This document shows positions 43,989-53,074 of a stretch of DNA of 64,000 bases, piece by piece (within the stretch, counting starts at the first letter, position 1; every line of letters begins with the position of its first letter). Where the stretch lies: contig NZ_VFEV01000013.1 of the NCBI RefSeq assembly GCF_007858275.1, positions 85,982 through 149,981 on the forward strand. Reading direction: 5' to 3'. The notes beneath the pieces were generated by a model. That model did not search any database. It was not told the origin of the DNA and saw only the letters and a program-made list of their open reading frames with translations. The stretch is from Pseudomonas proteolytica (GTDB taxonomy: Bacteria; Pseudomonadota; Gammaproteobacteria; Pseudomonadales; Pseudomonadaceae). The translations under genes and the position numbers were made by a program.

Positions 43989-44927
43989 ATGAATTTGAAG
44001 TTCCTCGAAACCTTCGTCTGGGTAGCCCGGCTCAAGAGCTTCCGGCTGACGGCAGAGAAGCTGTTCACCACCCAGGCCTCGATCTCCAGCCGCATTGCGG
44101 TACTGGAAAGCGAGCTGGGGGTGAAACTGTTCCTGCGTGACTCGCGAGGGGTGAGCCTGACCCCGGATGGGATTAAGGTGCTCGATTATGCCGAGCAGAT
44201 GATGGTCACCATGCAGGGGCTCAAGCAGTCGCTGGAAACCACCAGCAGCAAGGTCGGACGCATCCGCATCGGCGCGATGGACACGGTGATCCATACCTGG
44301 CTCAGCCCGCTGGTGACCGAACTGATGGACCACTTCCCCCTGGTGGAAATCGAGCTGGTCGCCGATACCGCGCTCAACCTCAGTGATCAGCTGCAAAAAG
44401 GCTTTCTCGATCTGATCCTGCAAACCGACCTGCTACGCCAGGAATCGGTGCGCAGCCTGGAACTGGCCAGCCACCCCATGGGCTGGATCGTCGCCAGCCA
44501 TAGCATCTACAACCGTGACTACGCCTCCCTGGCCGAGTTGGCCCAAGAGCGGATCATCACCTATTCGAAAAACTCCCACCCGCACCAGGACGTGTTGAGC
44601 CTGATGCAGGCCCATGGCGTGGCGGCGCCGCGTATGAACTGTGTGAATTCGGTGTCGGCCATCACCCGCCTGCTGCGCGACGGCTTCGGTATCGGCGCGT
44701 TGCCGCCGGTGCTGGTCAGCGAAGAGTTGGCGCGGGGCGAACTGGTCATGCTGCCCATGACGCAACGCTTACCAAACCTGCAGGTGGTGGTGTCGTGGCG
44801 GGTGGGCGTGGAGTTGGTGGAGGAGATTGTTGCGTTGTGCCAGAGCGTCGTGGCGCGGTATGCCGAGGAAGTGGGTGAAGAACGCATGGTGCTCAGTCAC
44901 CCACCCTCACTGAAGAAACCCGATTGA
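43989..44927 (+). CDS. LysR-family regulator, probable control of pxpABC
   Basis: A 312-residue LysR protein. The N-terminal helix-turn-helix (residues 1-60; SFRLTAEKLFTTQASISSRIAVLESELG) is followed by the effector-binding domain (about 90-295). It diverges from pxpA, the classic layout for a LysR regulator and its target, and a palindromic ATC-N9-GAT site lies between. The inducer may be 5-oxoproline or a related compound, which is inference. The start is the ATG at MNLKFLETFVWVA, the typical LysR beginning. Confidence 0.9.
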   Translation: MNLKFLETFVWVARLKSFRLTAEKLFTTQASISSRIAVLESELGVKLFLRDSRGVSLTPDGIKVLDYAEQMMVTMQGLKQSLETTSSKVGRIRIGAMDTVIHTWLSPLVTELMDHFPLVEIELVADTALNLSDQLQKGFLDLILQTDLLRQESVRSLELASHPMGWIVASHSIYNRDYASLAELAQERIITYSKNSHPHQDVLSLMQAHGVAAPRMNCVNSVSAITRLLRDGFGIGALPPVLVSEELARGELVMLPMTQRLPNLQVVVSWRVGVELVEEIVALCQSVVARYAEEVGEERMVLSHPPSLKKPD

Positions 44928-45001
44928 GAGGGCGGGGCTGGCTTGCCTGTAAACCGCAGCATTTTTGCCGCAACGCGTAAATCCAAGCAGCCAGGGCCGC
45001 T

Positions 45002-45149
45002 GTGGCGAGCGGGCTTGTCGGAACGCCGCATCGCCCGCGCTGGGCTGCGAAGCAGCCCTAAACCCGGTCATCGCGGTTTATCTGAAGGACCGCGCCGTGC
45101 TTATTGGGGCTGCTTCGCAGCCCAGCGCGGGGCGAGCCCGCTCGCCACA
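45002..45149. repeat. REPIN-like inverted pair (gtggcgagcggg type)
   Basis: GTGGCGAGCGGGCTTGTCGG at the left and GGGGCGAGCCCGCTCGCCAC at the right are inverted copies about 110 bp apart, each with an inner GGGCTGC-GAAGCAGCCC hairpin. It occupies most of the 264-bp spacer between the LysR and DUF2937 genes. Confidence 0.85.
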
Positions 45150-45192
45150 GGGGAGCAAGCCAGGGCCTACAAACCCCGTTCCATATTTGGAC

Positions 45193-45735
45193 TTACAAGC
45201 CTTTGAGGTCCCGCTCTTCAATCGGTCGGCTCTGGCGCAGACGCTTGCCACCCAGTACCACCCAGTCGATCAGGCGGAACAGGCATTCCAGGCCGAATGA
45301 CAACAGCATCGCCCCGCCCAGGCCCCAGCCCATGGCTTCGGGGGTCAGGAGGATCTGGTAGCTGTAGCCATTCCAGGTCTCCTTGCGAATATCCGGGTCG
45401 GCGGCCACCGCCACCTGCAAGGCGCGGATGTACCACGGCCCCTGCATGGCCTGGAACTGCTTGTCCAACGCCACCTGGCGATCGAGCAAAGTGCCAAGGC
45501 TGTTGGCATCGCTGCGGAACACCGGATCCTCACTGGCGCGGTAATGCGCCACCAATGCCTGCAAATCGCCATTGAAGAACTGCTGCGCAGTGCTTTCAAA
45601 CCCGCGCAGGCCGGTCTGGGCTTCGATCAAATGGGCTTCGACGCGCTTGGCGTAGTCGTTGATAAACCCCGGGACTTGCACCCCGACCAACAAGCCGATG
45701 GCAAACAACACCAGGCGCAGATAGCTGAGCAACAT
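45193..45735 (-). CDS. DUF2937 family membrane protein
   Basis: A 180-residue protein with an N-terminal helix (residues about 2-22), a long polar helical region (KRVEAHLIEAQTGLRGFEST) facing the periplasm and a C-terminal helix (about 140-165). This layout and sequence fit DUF2937, of unknown function. The start MLLSYLRLVLF follows AAGGACG; the longer frame adds 13 residues. It lies 11 bp after the amidotransferase gene and is probably co-transcribed with it. Confidence 0.75.
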   Translation of the reverse strand: MLLSYLRLVLFAIGLLVGVQVPGFINDYAKRVEAHLIEAQTGLRGFESTAQQFFNGDLQALVAHYRASEDPVFRSDANSLGTLLDRQVALDKQFQAMQGPWYIRALQVAVAADPDIRKETWNGYSYQILLTPEAMGWGLGGAMLLSFGLECLFRLIDWVVLGGKRLRQSRPIEERDLKGL

Positions 45736-45746
45736 AATCGACGTCC

Positions 45747-46523
45747 TTATGCGGTTGTACCCTGGCGCACGCATTCACCGCGCCGCCACAGGCTCCACTG
45801 GCCCGGTTCGTAGCGGGTCCAGGTCTCGTTTTCGGTCAAGGGTTCGGTGGCAATCACCGTTACGACATCGTTTGGCGTGGTTTCGGCCTGAAAATCGACG
45901 ATCACGTCGACATCTTTCAGGCGCGCAGGGCCAAATGGTGCGCGACGGGTGATCTGCGCCAGTTTGGTCGAGCAGTAGCAGAACAGCCAGTCACCATCAC
46001 TGAGCAGGCAGTTGAACACGCCTTTGCTGCGGTATTCGGCGCAGGCGGCGATCAGGTCCGGCAACACTTGCTCGATATCCACCGGCTCGGGAAACGCCTC
46101 ACGAATACGGTTGAGCAGGTCACAGAACGCCGCTTCGCTGTCGGTATCGCCTACCGGCCGGTAGAACGTGGCCTGGGGCGTGAAGTCGGCCAACTGGCCG
46201 TTATGCGCAAAACACCAGTTGCGCCCCCACAATTCGCGCACGAACGGATGGGTGTTGGACAGGCTGACCTTGCCGACGTTGGCCTGGCGGATATGGCCAA
46301 TCACCACTTCGCTCTTGATCGGATAACGCTGCACCAGCAGCGCCACCTCAGACTCGCTGCTGGCCGCCGGGTCCTGGAACAGCCGCAGGCCACGGCCCTC
46401 GTAGAAGGCAATGCCCCAGCCATCGCGGTGCGGCCCGGTACGCCCACCGCGCTGCATCAGCCCGGTGAAGCTGAACACGATATCGGTCGGTACGTTGGCA
46501 CTCATGCCCAATAATTCACACAT
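45747..46523 (-). CDS. class II glutamine amidotransferase, YafJ-like
   Basis: A 258-residue Ntn-hydrolase with the catalytic Cys at residue 2 (MCELLGMSANVPTD), exposed after Met removal. GGRTGPHRDGWGIAFY, GHIRQANVGKVSLSNTHPF and WCFAHNGQLADF are the glutamine-binding segments. There is no second synthetase domain, so it belongs to the stand-alone YafJ/DUF class whose acceptor is unknown. Confidence 0.9.
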   Translation of the reverse strand: MCELLGMSANVPTDIVFSFTGLMQRGGRTGPHRDGWGIAFYEGRGLRLFQDPAASSESEVALLVQRYPIKSEVVIGHIRQANVGKVSLSNTHPFVRELWGRNWCFAHNGQLADFTPQATFYRPVGDTDSEAAFCDLLNRIREAFPEPVDIEQVLPDLIAACAEYRSKGVFNCLLSDGDWLFCYCSTKLAQITRRAPFGPARLKDVDVIVDFQAETTPNDVVTVIATEPLTENETWTRYEPGQWSLWRRGECVRQGTTA

Positions 46524-46553
46524 GCCAGGACTCTCGATGCAGGGCTTACAACG

Positions 46554-47018
46554 TTAAAGACGCGGCTCGACCCGCATGCCACTGACAGGGGCCGGCGGAC
46601 GGCCATAGGGTTCGTCGTCTTCTGGCTCGGCCGCGACCGCTGCCGCAGCGGCGGCCTTCTGCTCACGCCGGGCCTTGGCGGCACGCTCGATGGGCCAGCG
46701 GATCAGCACAAAGACCAGGTACAGGCCAAAGGCAATCATCGCGTACATGAGCAAATCGGAAACCGCTCGCCAGGCGTTATTGCCCACCTTGAGCAGCAGA
46801 TCCAGGGCGGTGATGGCCACGGCCGGGGCAAACTGCTCCTTGACCGGGTCGACAATGGTCGGGCTCAACAACAGCACCGCCATCAGCAACCGCAGCGGTT
46901 CGCGCAGCCAGCGCCAGATCCAGCGGGTCAGGCGAAACCACACCAGCAGGCAGCCCAAAGCGGCGAAGGCGTAGAGGCCCCAAGCGGTCAGATAGTCGTT
47001 CTCGGTCATGGTGTCCAT
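46554..47018 (-). CDS. predicted membrane protein of unknown function
   Basis: A 154-residue protein with three or four helices (about residues 10-30, 45-65, 75-90 and 97-118) and an Ala/Lys/Glu-rich cytoplasmic tail ending in Pro-rich sequence (YGRPPAPVSGMRVEP). I do not recognise a named family. The longest frame runs to 47288 and would overlap ptrB; MDTMTENDYL or the Met three codons later is more plausible although neither has a good Shine-Dalgarno site. It precedes the amidotransferase gene by 30 bp. Confidence 0.65.
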   Translation of the reverse strand: MDTMTENDYLTAWGLYAFAALGCLLVWFRLTRWIWRWLREPLRLLMAVLLLSPTIVDPVKEQFAPAVAITALDLLLKVGNNAWRAVSDLLMYAMIAFGLYLVFVLIRWPIERAAKARREQKAAAAAAVAAEPEDDEPYGRPPAPVSGMRVEPRL

Positions 47019-47108
47019 GGCAAGGTAGGCAAACAGGCCCGTATGATAACGGCTTTTCCGTGCCACGGCTGCAATGCCGTCGGCCCACTGCCAGACAGAG
47101 AGTGATCC

Positions 47109-49163
47109 ATGCCTCCATCGACCCACATCACTGCCGCCCCGATTGCCCGCAGCGCCCCAGGCCAGGACCCGTATGCCTGGTTGCAGGAACGCGACAGCAG
47201 CGAGGTGCTCGACTACCTCAAGGCCGAGAATGCCTGGCAAGAGGCACAGCTCGATGATCAAAAAGAGCTGCGCGAAACGCTGTTTCAAGAGATCAAGGGG
47301 CGCATCCTCGAGACCGATCTGTCACTGCCCTCGCCCTGGGGGCCCTACCTGTACTACACGCGCACCACCGCCGGTGACGAATACCCACGTCACTACCGCT
47401 GCCCGCGCCCGGCCGATGACAGCCAGCAGATCGATGAAAGCGCCGAAGAATTGCTGCTGGACCCGAATGTACTGGCCAATGGCGGGTTTTTCTCCCTCGG
47501 TGCCTTCAGCATCAGCCCGGACCATAAGCGCCTGGCCTACAGCCTGGACACCAATGGCGAAGAGATCTACACCCTGTACGTGAAGGAATTGTCTTCAGGC
47601 AAGGTCAGCGAACTGACGTTCGAAAATTGCGACGGCAGCATGACCTGGGCCAACGACAGCCTGACGCTGTTCTTCGGCGAACTGGACGACACCCATCGCC
47701 CACACAAACTGTATCGCTATCGCCTGGACGGTACCGCTGCCGAACAGGTGTTCCACGAGCCCGACGGCCGCTTCTTCCTGCATTGCTACCGCTCCAGTTC
47801 CGAGCGCCAATTGCTCCTGGCCCTGGGCAGCAAGACCACCAGTGAAATCTGGGCCCTGGACGCCGAGCAGCCGCAACAGGCATTTGCCTGCCTGGCGCCA
47901 CGGGTTGAAGGCCATGAATACGATGTCGACCACGGCAAGCTGGACGACCAGTGGACCTGGTTTATCCGCAGCAACCGCGACGGCATCAACTTTGCGCTGT
48001 TCCAGGCGCCGGACAACGGCAGCGTGCCCAGCGAAGAGCAGTGGCACAACCTGATTGCCCACGATGACGCGGTGATGCTCGATGGCGTGACGCTCAATGC
48101 CCGCGCCATGACCCTGAGCCTGCGCATTGGCGGCCTGCCGGTGATCGACGTGCACCCACAAGGTTTGCCGAGCTATCGCGTGGAGCTGCCAGACGCAGCC
48201 TACAGCCTGTATGTGCAAAACAGCCTGGAGTTCGACAGCGACAAGATCCGCCTGCGTTACGAAGCGCTGAACCGCCCGGCGCAGGTTCGCCAGTTGGAAC
48301 TGGCCAGCGGCGCACAGCAGGTGCTTAAGGAAACCCCGGTGTTGGGTGAGTTCAACGCTGACGACTACGTCAGCCAGCGCCTGTGGGCGACGTCTGCCGA
48401 TGGTACCCAGGTGCCGATCAGCCTGGTGGTCAAGCGCGACCAGGTGGGCCAGCCAACGCCGCTGTACCTGTATGGCTACGGTGCCTACGGTTCCAGCCTC
48501 GACCCGTGGTTCTCCCATGCACGCCTGAGCCTGCTGGACCGGGGCGTGGCGTTTGCCATCGCCCACGTGCGCGGCGGCGGCGAACTGGGCGAAGCCTGGT
48601 ACCGCGCCGGCAAGCAGGAGCACAAGCAAAACACTTTCAGCGACTTTATTGCCTGTGCCGAACACTTGATCGCCCAAGGCCTGACCACTTCCAAGCAACT
48701 GGCCATCAGCGGCGGCAGCGCCGGCGGGCTGTTGATCGGTGCCGTGCTCAACCAGCGCCCGGCACTGTTCCAGGCGGCGATTGCCGAAGTGCCCTTTGTC
48801 GATGTGCTCAACACCATGCTCGACCCGGACCTGCCACTGACCGTCACTGAATATGACGAGTGGGGCAACCCACAGGAGCCCGAGGTGTACGAGCGGATCA
48901 AGGCCTATGCGCCGTACGAAAACGTCAGCGCCCAGGCCTACCCGGCGATGCTGGTGATCGCCGGCTATAACGACAGCCGTGTGCAGTACTGGGAAGCCGC
49001 CAAATGGGTGGCCAAGTTGCGCGCCACCAAGACCGACGACAACCTGCTGCTGCTCAAGACCGAACTGGGCGCCGGCCATGGCGGCATGAGCGGGCGCTAC
49101 CAGGGCTTGCGTGATGTCGCCCTGGAATATGCCTTTGTGTTCAAGGCCCTGGGCTTGGTTTAA
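47109..49163 (+). CDS. ptrB: oligopeptidase B (S9 family)
   Basis: A 684-residue serine peptidase that cuts peptides after Arg and Lys. Residues about 70-400 form the beta-propeller; the C-terminal alpha/beta hydrolase domain carries the catalytic Ser in SGGSAGGLLIG, the Asp in GYNDSRVQYWE and the His in GAGHGGMSGR. GGGELGEAWYRAGKQEHKQN is typical of PtrB. The length matches the E. coli protein (686). There is no signal peptide, so it is cytoplasmic. Confidence 0.94.
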   Translation: MPPSTHITAAPIARSAPGQDPYAWLQERDSSEVLDYLKAENAWQEAQLDDQKELRETLFQEIKGRILETDLSLPSPWGPYLYYTRTTAGDEYPRHYRCPRPADDSQQIDESAEELLLDPNVLANGGFFSLGAFSISPDHKRLAYSLDTNGEEIYTLYVKELSSGKVSELTFENCDGSMTWANDSLTLFFGELDDTHRPHKLYRYRLDGTAAEQVFHEPDGRFFLHCYRSSSERQLLLALGSKTTSEIWALDAEQPQQAFACLAPRVEGHEYDVDHGKLDDQWTWFIRSNRDGINFALFQAPDNGSVPSEEQWHNLIAHDDAVMLDGVTLNARAMTLSLRIGGLPVIDVHPQGLPSYRVELPDAAYSLYVQNSLEFDSDKIRLRYEALNRPAQVRQLELASGAQQVLKETPVLGEFNADDYVSQRLWATSADGTQVPISLVVKRDQVGQPTPLYLYGYGAYGSSLDPWFSHARLSLLDRGVAFAIAHVRGGGELGEAWYRAGKQEHKQNTFSDFIACAEHLIAQGLTTSKQLAISGGSAGGLLIGAVLNQRPALFQAAIAEVPFVDVLNTMLDPDLPLTVTEYDEWGNPQEPEVYERIKAYAPYENVSAQAYPAMLVIAGYNDSRVQYWEAAKWVAKLRATKTDDNLLLLKTELGAGHGGMSGRYQGLRDVALEYAFVFKALGLV

Positions 49164-49450
49164 GAACCCGCCCCCGGTGGCTTCGGCTTGCTGTCGTTTT
49201 GCTGCAAGCCAGGCAAGGTCTGGTCCTTGGGCGGCTTGGGCATTTCAATCGGCGGCAACAACGGCGCCCCGGCCCCTTGTGGCTTGGGTGCCATCGGCGG
49301 GGTGACTTGCGGATAGGGGGTTGGCGTTGCAGTACCCGGTGCACCCGTGGTGGTCGCCGGTGTGTTCGGCACGGGTTGCAACTGCTGGGCATGTGCGGCA
49401 CCCAATGTGAGCACACTCCCTACAATGACCGCTAGAATGCTGCACTTCAT
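49160..49450 (-). CDS. secreted proline-rich protein
   Basis: A 96-residue protein with a signal peptide (residues 1-22, ending AHA) and a mature chain made mostly of Pro, Thr, Gly, Ala and Gln, without Cys (QLQPVPNTPATTTGAPGTA). It is low-complexity and probably disordered in the periplasm. The start MKCSILAV follows TGGAG by 7 bases; an ATG four codons upstream is an alternative. The much longer frame that extends to 50185 is antisense to the next gene and is rejected. It overlaps the ptrB stop by 4 bp. Confidence 0.65.
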   Translation of the reverse strand: MKCSILAVIVGSVLTLGAAHAQQLQPVPNTPATTTGAPGTATPTPYPQVTPPMAPKPQGAGAPLLPPIEMPKPPKDQTLPGLQQNDSKPKPPGAGS

Positions 49451-49531
49451 CGATGGCTCCATGGCCTGACTGTTAACCAGTCCCAAGGCTACTCCCAACC
49501 GCGCAAGAATGCCCTTCCCAATGAGATTTCC

Positions 49532-50218
49532 ATGAAACGTTTCGTGCTGCTCGACACCACCCCCATCCCCGACAACGGCGGCGCCCTGTGCCTGTTCGAG
49601 TACGGCGAGGATTTTGTGATCAAGATCCAGGGTGGCGACGGCGGGCAATTGATGAACACGCGCATGCACGGTTCCGAAGACGCCCTGGCAGAAATCCCCT
49701 GTCGCAAAGTTGCCGGGCGCCCCGGCTCGCGGGTATTGATTGGCGGCCTGGGCATGGGGTTCACCCTGGCCTCGGCGCTCAAGCACCTGGGCAAGACGGC
49801 GCAAGTGGTCGTGGCAGAATTGGTGCCGGGCGTTGTGGAATGGAATCGCGGCCCTCTTGGAGAAAAATCCGGCAACCCGTTGCAGGATCCGCGCACCGTG
49901 ATCCGCCTGGAAGACGTGGCCAAGGTCCTGCAGGCCGAGCCCCAGGGCTTTGATGCGATCATGCTCGACGTCGACAACGGCCCCGAAGGCCTGACGCAAA
50001 AAGCCAACAGCTGGCTGTACTCCGCCGGTGGCCTCAGCGCCTGCGCCAAGGCCCTGCGCCCCAAGGGCGTGCTGGCCGTGTGGTCGGCCAGCGCCGACAA
50101 GCAGTTCAGCGACAAACTGCGCAAGGCCGGCTTCAAGGCCGAGGAAGTGCAAGTCTTCGCCCATGGCAACAAGGGCACCCGGCATACCATCTGGATTGCC
50201 GAGAAGCTCAAGGGCTGA
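49532..50218 (+). CDS. spermidine synthase-like methyltransferase-fold protein
   Basis: A 228-residue protein with the Rossmann SAM/decarboxylated-SAM fold: VLIGGLGMGFTLASALKHLG (glycine loop), VVVAELVPGVVEWNRG (acidic residue after strand 2) and FDAIMLDVDNGPEGL (strand 4). It resembles the spermidine-synthase-like proteins of pseudomonads but lacks the N-terminal beta-domain of SpeE, so the true reaction is uncertain. Start at MKRFVLLD. Confidence 0.82.
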   Translation: MKRFVLLDTTPIPDNGGALCLFEYGEDFVIKIQGGDGGQLMNTRMHGSEDALAEIPCRKVAGRPGSRVLIGGLGMGFTLASALKHLGKTAQVVVAELVPGVVEWNRGPLGEKSGNPLQDPRTVIRLEDVAKVLQAEPQGFDAIMLDVDNGPEGLTQKANSWLYSAGGLSACAKALRPKGVLAVWSASADKQFSDKLRKAGFKAEEVQVFAHGNKGTRHTIWIAEKLKG

Positions 50219-50286
50219 GGCAAATTGCCAGGCGAGCAGCTAGAATCAACGTCATCCGTGATCTATCCAATAAATGAACAGGAGCC

Positions 50287-50664
50287 ATGATGAGCTCGAC
50301 CAACCCGCCCTCCCACACCGCCAAGCTGGACCGTATCCTCGCCGATGCCCAGCGCGACCGGGAAATGGGCTACCGCGACAAAGCCCTGAAAATGTACCCC
50401 CACGTGTGTGGCCGTTGCGCCCGCGAGTTCGCTGGCAAGCGCCTCAGCGAACTGACCGTGCACCACCGCAACCACAACCATGACGACAATCCCCAGGACG
50501 GTTCCAACTGGGAACTGCTCTGCCTGTACTGCCACGACAACGAGCACTCACGCTATACCGACCAACAGTATTTCGGCGAAGGCTCCACCAGCAGCCCGAC
50601 CATCGCCAAGGCTACGCACAACCCGTTTGCGGCGTTGGCGGGGTTGATGAAGAAGGACGACTGA
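50287..50664 (+). CDS. yajD: YajD-family HNH nuclease
   Basis: A 125-residue protein with an HNH nuclease domain: zinc pairs CGRC (residues about 41-44) and CLYC, and the catalytic HHRNHNHDDNP. The length and C-terminal tail match YajD. ATG at 50287 or one codon later at 50290 both follow GAACAGGAGCC. The substrate DNA and role are unknown. Confidence 0.88.
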   Translation: MMSSTNPPSHTAKLDRILADAQRDREMGYRDKALKMYPHVCGRCAREFAGKRLSELTVHHRNHNHDDNPQDGSNWELLCLYCHDNEHSRYTDQQYFGEGSTSSPTIAKATHNPFAALAGLMKKDD

Positions 50665-50686
50665 CGCTCGGCGCTGAACGCAACGA

Positions 50687-50759
50687 CGCTATCGCGGGCA
50701 AGCCCGGCTCCCACAGGTGAATGCATTTCAAATGTGGGAGCCGGGCTTGCCCGCGATGA
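50687..50759. repeat. REP-like inverted pair (ctcccaca type)
   Basis: ATCGCGGGCAAGCCCGGCTC-CCACA at the left and TGTGGGAGCCGGGCTTGCCC at the right are exact inverted arms about 20 bp apart. It lies between yajD and the SPOUT methyltransferase gene. Confidence 0.88.
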
Positions 50760-50846
50760 CAATCCCCCAGACCCGCCATTTCTATACCGACCGCTGTTCG
50801 AGCAATCCCCGTATAATCGCGGTTTTTCTCGAAGGCACCCTCTCCC

Positions 50847-51314
50847 GTGGGCAATAAACGCTACAGCTGCATCGGTCTGTACAACCCCAAATCCCCCGAA
50901 AACGTTGGCTCGGTCATGCGTGCCGCCGGCTGCTATGGGGTGGCTTCGGTGTTCTACACCGGTAAACGTTATGAGCGGGCCCGGGACTTTATTACCGACA
51001 CCAAGAAGGTCCACCACGATATCCCGCTGATCGGCATCGACGACCTGAAAAAAATCCTGCCCCTGGGCTGCATCCCGGTCGCCGTGGAACTGGTAGAGGG
51101 CGCTCGGCCACTGCCGGAATACACCCATCCTGATCGGGCGCTGTATATCTTCGGCCCTGAAGACGGCTCCCTCGACAAAGAGATCCGCGACTGGTGCGAA
51201 GACGTGATCTACATCCCGACCACCGGCTGCATGAACCTGGCAGCCACCGTCAATGTGGTGCTCTACGACCGCCTGGCCAAGGGCAATAACACCCGTTCGG
51301 GACCCAAGTACTGA
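50847..51314 (+). CDS. SPOUT/TrmH-like RNA methyltransferase
   Basis: A 155-residue SPOUT methyltransferase, near the minimal catalytic domain. Motif 1 is KSPENVGSVMRAAGCYG, motif 2 is ALYIFGPEDGSLDKE and motif 3 is CMNLAATVNVVLYDRL, the knotted SAM site. The start codon is GTG. It may methylate tRNA or rRNA; the target is unknown. The size resembles TrmL, but the sequence is not clearly TrmL. Confidence 0.88.
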   Translation: MGNKRYSCIGLYNPKSPENVGSVMRAAGCYGVASVFYTGKRYERARDFITDTKKVHHDIPLIGIDDLKKILPLGCIPVAVELVEGARPLPEYTHPDRALYIFGPEDGSLDKEIRDWCEDVIYIPTTGCMNLAATVNVVLYDRLAKGNNTRSGPKY

Positions 51315-51383
51315 CTTTTTGGGAACATCCTTGAACTGCCGACAGTCAGTTGCATATCAATGGCCCTTTGTTGGAGACAGACC

Positions 51384-51725
51384 ATGAGCGACAGCAGAAC
51401 CCTCGAACCTGTGATTGAATCGACGCCGTTCCAGACCCAGCCGACCCAGAACGTCCAGGGCTGGGAGCGCATTGGCTCCCTGGCCGGTGGTGTGGTGATG
51501 ATGGGCAAGGGCATTCGCCGGGGCGGTTTTTTCGGCCTGATCCAGGTGGCGATTGGCGGCGTGGCATTGGCGCGCGGGATCAGCGGCCATAGCTCGGCCA
51601 AGTCGCTGCTGGAAAAAAGCCGTCAGGATATCAATAGTGTGCGGACCAAGATCGAGCGGGCCGGCGAGGAATTGAAGAACCTCAAGACCCGGGCTGAAGT
51701 GGCTGCCGAAAAAACCACCGACTGA
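51384..51725 (+). CDS. small membrane protein, DUF2892-like
   Basis: A 113-residue protein. The middle (GWERIGSLAGGVVMMGKGIR, then FFGLIQVAIGGVALARGISGH) holds two short helices as in DUF2892 inner-membrane proteins; the C-terminal 45 residues are a charged helix (RQDINSVRTKIERAGEELKN), possibly a coiled coil. The start at MSDSRTLEP follows GGAGACAGACC; the longer frame adds eight codons. Its function is unknown. Confidence 0.7.
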   Translation: MSDSRTLEPVIESTPFQTQPTQNVQGWERIGSLAGGVVMMGKGIRRGGFFGLIQVAIGGVALARGISGHSSAKSLLEKSRQDINSVRTKIERAGEELKNLKTRAEVAAEKTTD

Positions 51726-51737
51726 CACTAATCAAAA

Positions 51738-51820
51738 TGTAGGAGCTGGCCAGCGATAGCGTCACCTCGGTACACCTGATGGACCGAGCCGCTTGCATCG
51801 CTGGCAAGCCTGCTCCTACA
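51738..51820. repeat. REP-like inverted pair (tgtaggag type)
   Basis: TGTAGGAGCTGGCCAGCGAT at the left and ATCGCTGGCAAGCCTGCTCC-TACA at the right form an inverted pair. It lies between the DUF2892-like gene and the convergent peptidase-like gene. Confidence 0.8.
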
Positions 51821-51829
51821 CGGGCCCGG

Positions 51830-53062
51830 TCAGTGCAGCAGCTTGCTGTCGAGCACCACGGACGATTCGCCGATTACGCTTTCAGCCAACTGCACAAACT
51901 CCTTGGTGCTGATACTGTCCAGGCGCATCAGCGCTTGGGTCAGGTCATCCAGTGAGCGCTTGTTGTGGGTTTTCAGGCGAATTTCGCGATCCAGTTCTTG
52001 CAAAACCACCACCGCCCGCGCCACCGTGGCGCCGCTGACGTGCTCGCCACGCAAGGTCGTCACGCCCTTGCCATCCTTGCTCAGGCGCGCCTGGATCGCC
52101 ACATAACGCTCATCGCTGATACCACCCGCACGCCGCAGCAGCTCGATGGCGTAGTACTCCGAAAGCCCCTCACTGATCCAGTCACTGCCCTGGTGGTCGT
52201 TGAACCGTCCGATGGCTTGCACCACTTCGCGAATCAGCGGGCTGCTGCCGTTCTCGCTGACCAGCGGCGTGCGGCTATTGAGGTATACCGAATCGCGTGC
52301 GGCAAACGCGCCACGGCGCATTGGGTCGCTGGCGCCCACTACCAGCAGCTTGGCCGGGTGCCTGGGAAACGCCGCTTGCACCTGAGGCCAGACGAACGTC
52401 AGCAACGTCAGCACATCCATACGCCGCATGGCCTGGCCCTTGGGCGAGGCCACGGTGATTTCGGTTTCGCCCAGGCGCACACGGCGGCTGCCCAGGCTGC
52501 CGGCGAGCATCCAGCCCGTGGGCCGGTCGAACAGACGGGACACATTGTCGATACGGAATTTGTGCTTGCCGATCCGCGGCCAGGGCGTCTCGACGCTTTT
52601 CCACCCCGCTGGCAGCTCGAAGGTCAGCCGCGACACCAGTTCCACGCCATCCTGCTGGTCCAGACGGGCCGCCGGCACCAGGTCCTCGCCGCGAAACAGC
52701 GCCCAACTGGGGGTCATGCGTGACTCGTAGATACCGGCCTTGCGCGCATGGCTCAAGCGCACGCGGTAGGTCAGGCTGGCCTTGTCGGCGCCCGGCTGCC
52801 ACAGGCCACGACTGGCCCCCGCGTCAGGCCTGACCTGCCACTGGCCGTCGGCTTTGAAATCGCTGTAGTCACCGTCGCGCCCCAAGTCGAAGTCCAGGCT
52901 GCGCACCGCCGAGCCCTGGGACAGGCTTAAACGGACTTCGGCCTGATCGCTCTGGGGCAAGAGTTTGACGTGATAGTCGAGGTCGACCTTTTTCGCCGAC
53001 CACGCCGACGCGCTCAACCCCAACAACAGCAGGCTCACCGCCAGCTTGGCTTGGACCGTCAT
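51830..53062 (-). CDS. secreted degenerate gluzincin-like protein
   Basis: A 410-residue periplasmic protein with a signal peptide (residues 1-22, ending WSA). The layout, a beta-rich N-terminal half and a helical C-terminal half with DWISEGLSEYYAIELL (residues 294-309), resembles M1/M61 aminopeptidases. The zinc motif HExxH should lie at residues 278-282 but reads REVVQ, so both His ligands are missing and only Glu279 and Glu298 remain. Peptidase activity is therefore unlikely; a binding role is possible. It follows the YcgN gene by 12 bp and is probably co-transcribed with it. Confidence 0.75.
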   Translation of the reverse strand: MTVQAKLAVSLLLLGLSASAWSAKKVDLDYHVKLLPQSDQAEVRLSLSQGSAVRSLDFDLGRDGDYSDFKADGQWQVRPDAGASRGLWQPGADKASLTYRVRLSHARKAGIYESRMTPSWALFRGEDLVPAARLDQQDGVELVSRLTFELPAGWKSVETPWPRIGKHKFRIDNVSRLFDRPTGWMLAGSLGSRRVRLGETEITVASPKGQAMRRMDVLTLLTFVWPQVQAAFPRHPAKLLVVGASDPMRRGAFAARDSVYLNSRTPLVSENGSSPLIREVVQAIGRFNDHQGSDWISEGLSEYYAIELLRRAGGISDERYVAIQARLSKDGKGVTTLRGEHVSGATVARAVVVLQELDREIRLKTHNKRSLDDLTQALMRLDSISTKEFVQLAESVIGESSVVLDSKLLH

Positions 53063-53074
53063 ACGCTCTCCTTT

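Noticed and set aside
47595..49079. A 494-codon frame antisense to ptrB
   Set aside because: It is a shadow of a clear oligopeptidase gene with all catalytic motifs on the other strand.
49451..50185. Upstream extension of the secreted proline-rich gene
   Set aside because: It is antisense to the spermidine-synthase-like gene. The signal peptide at 49450 marks the true start.
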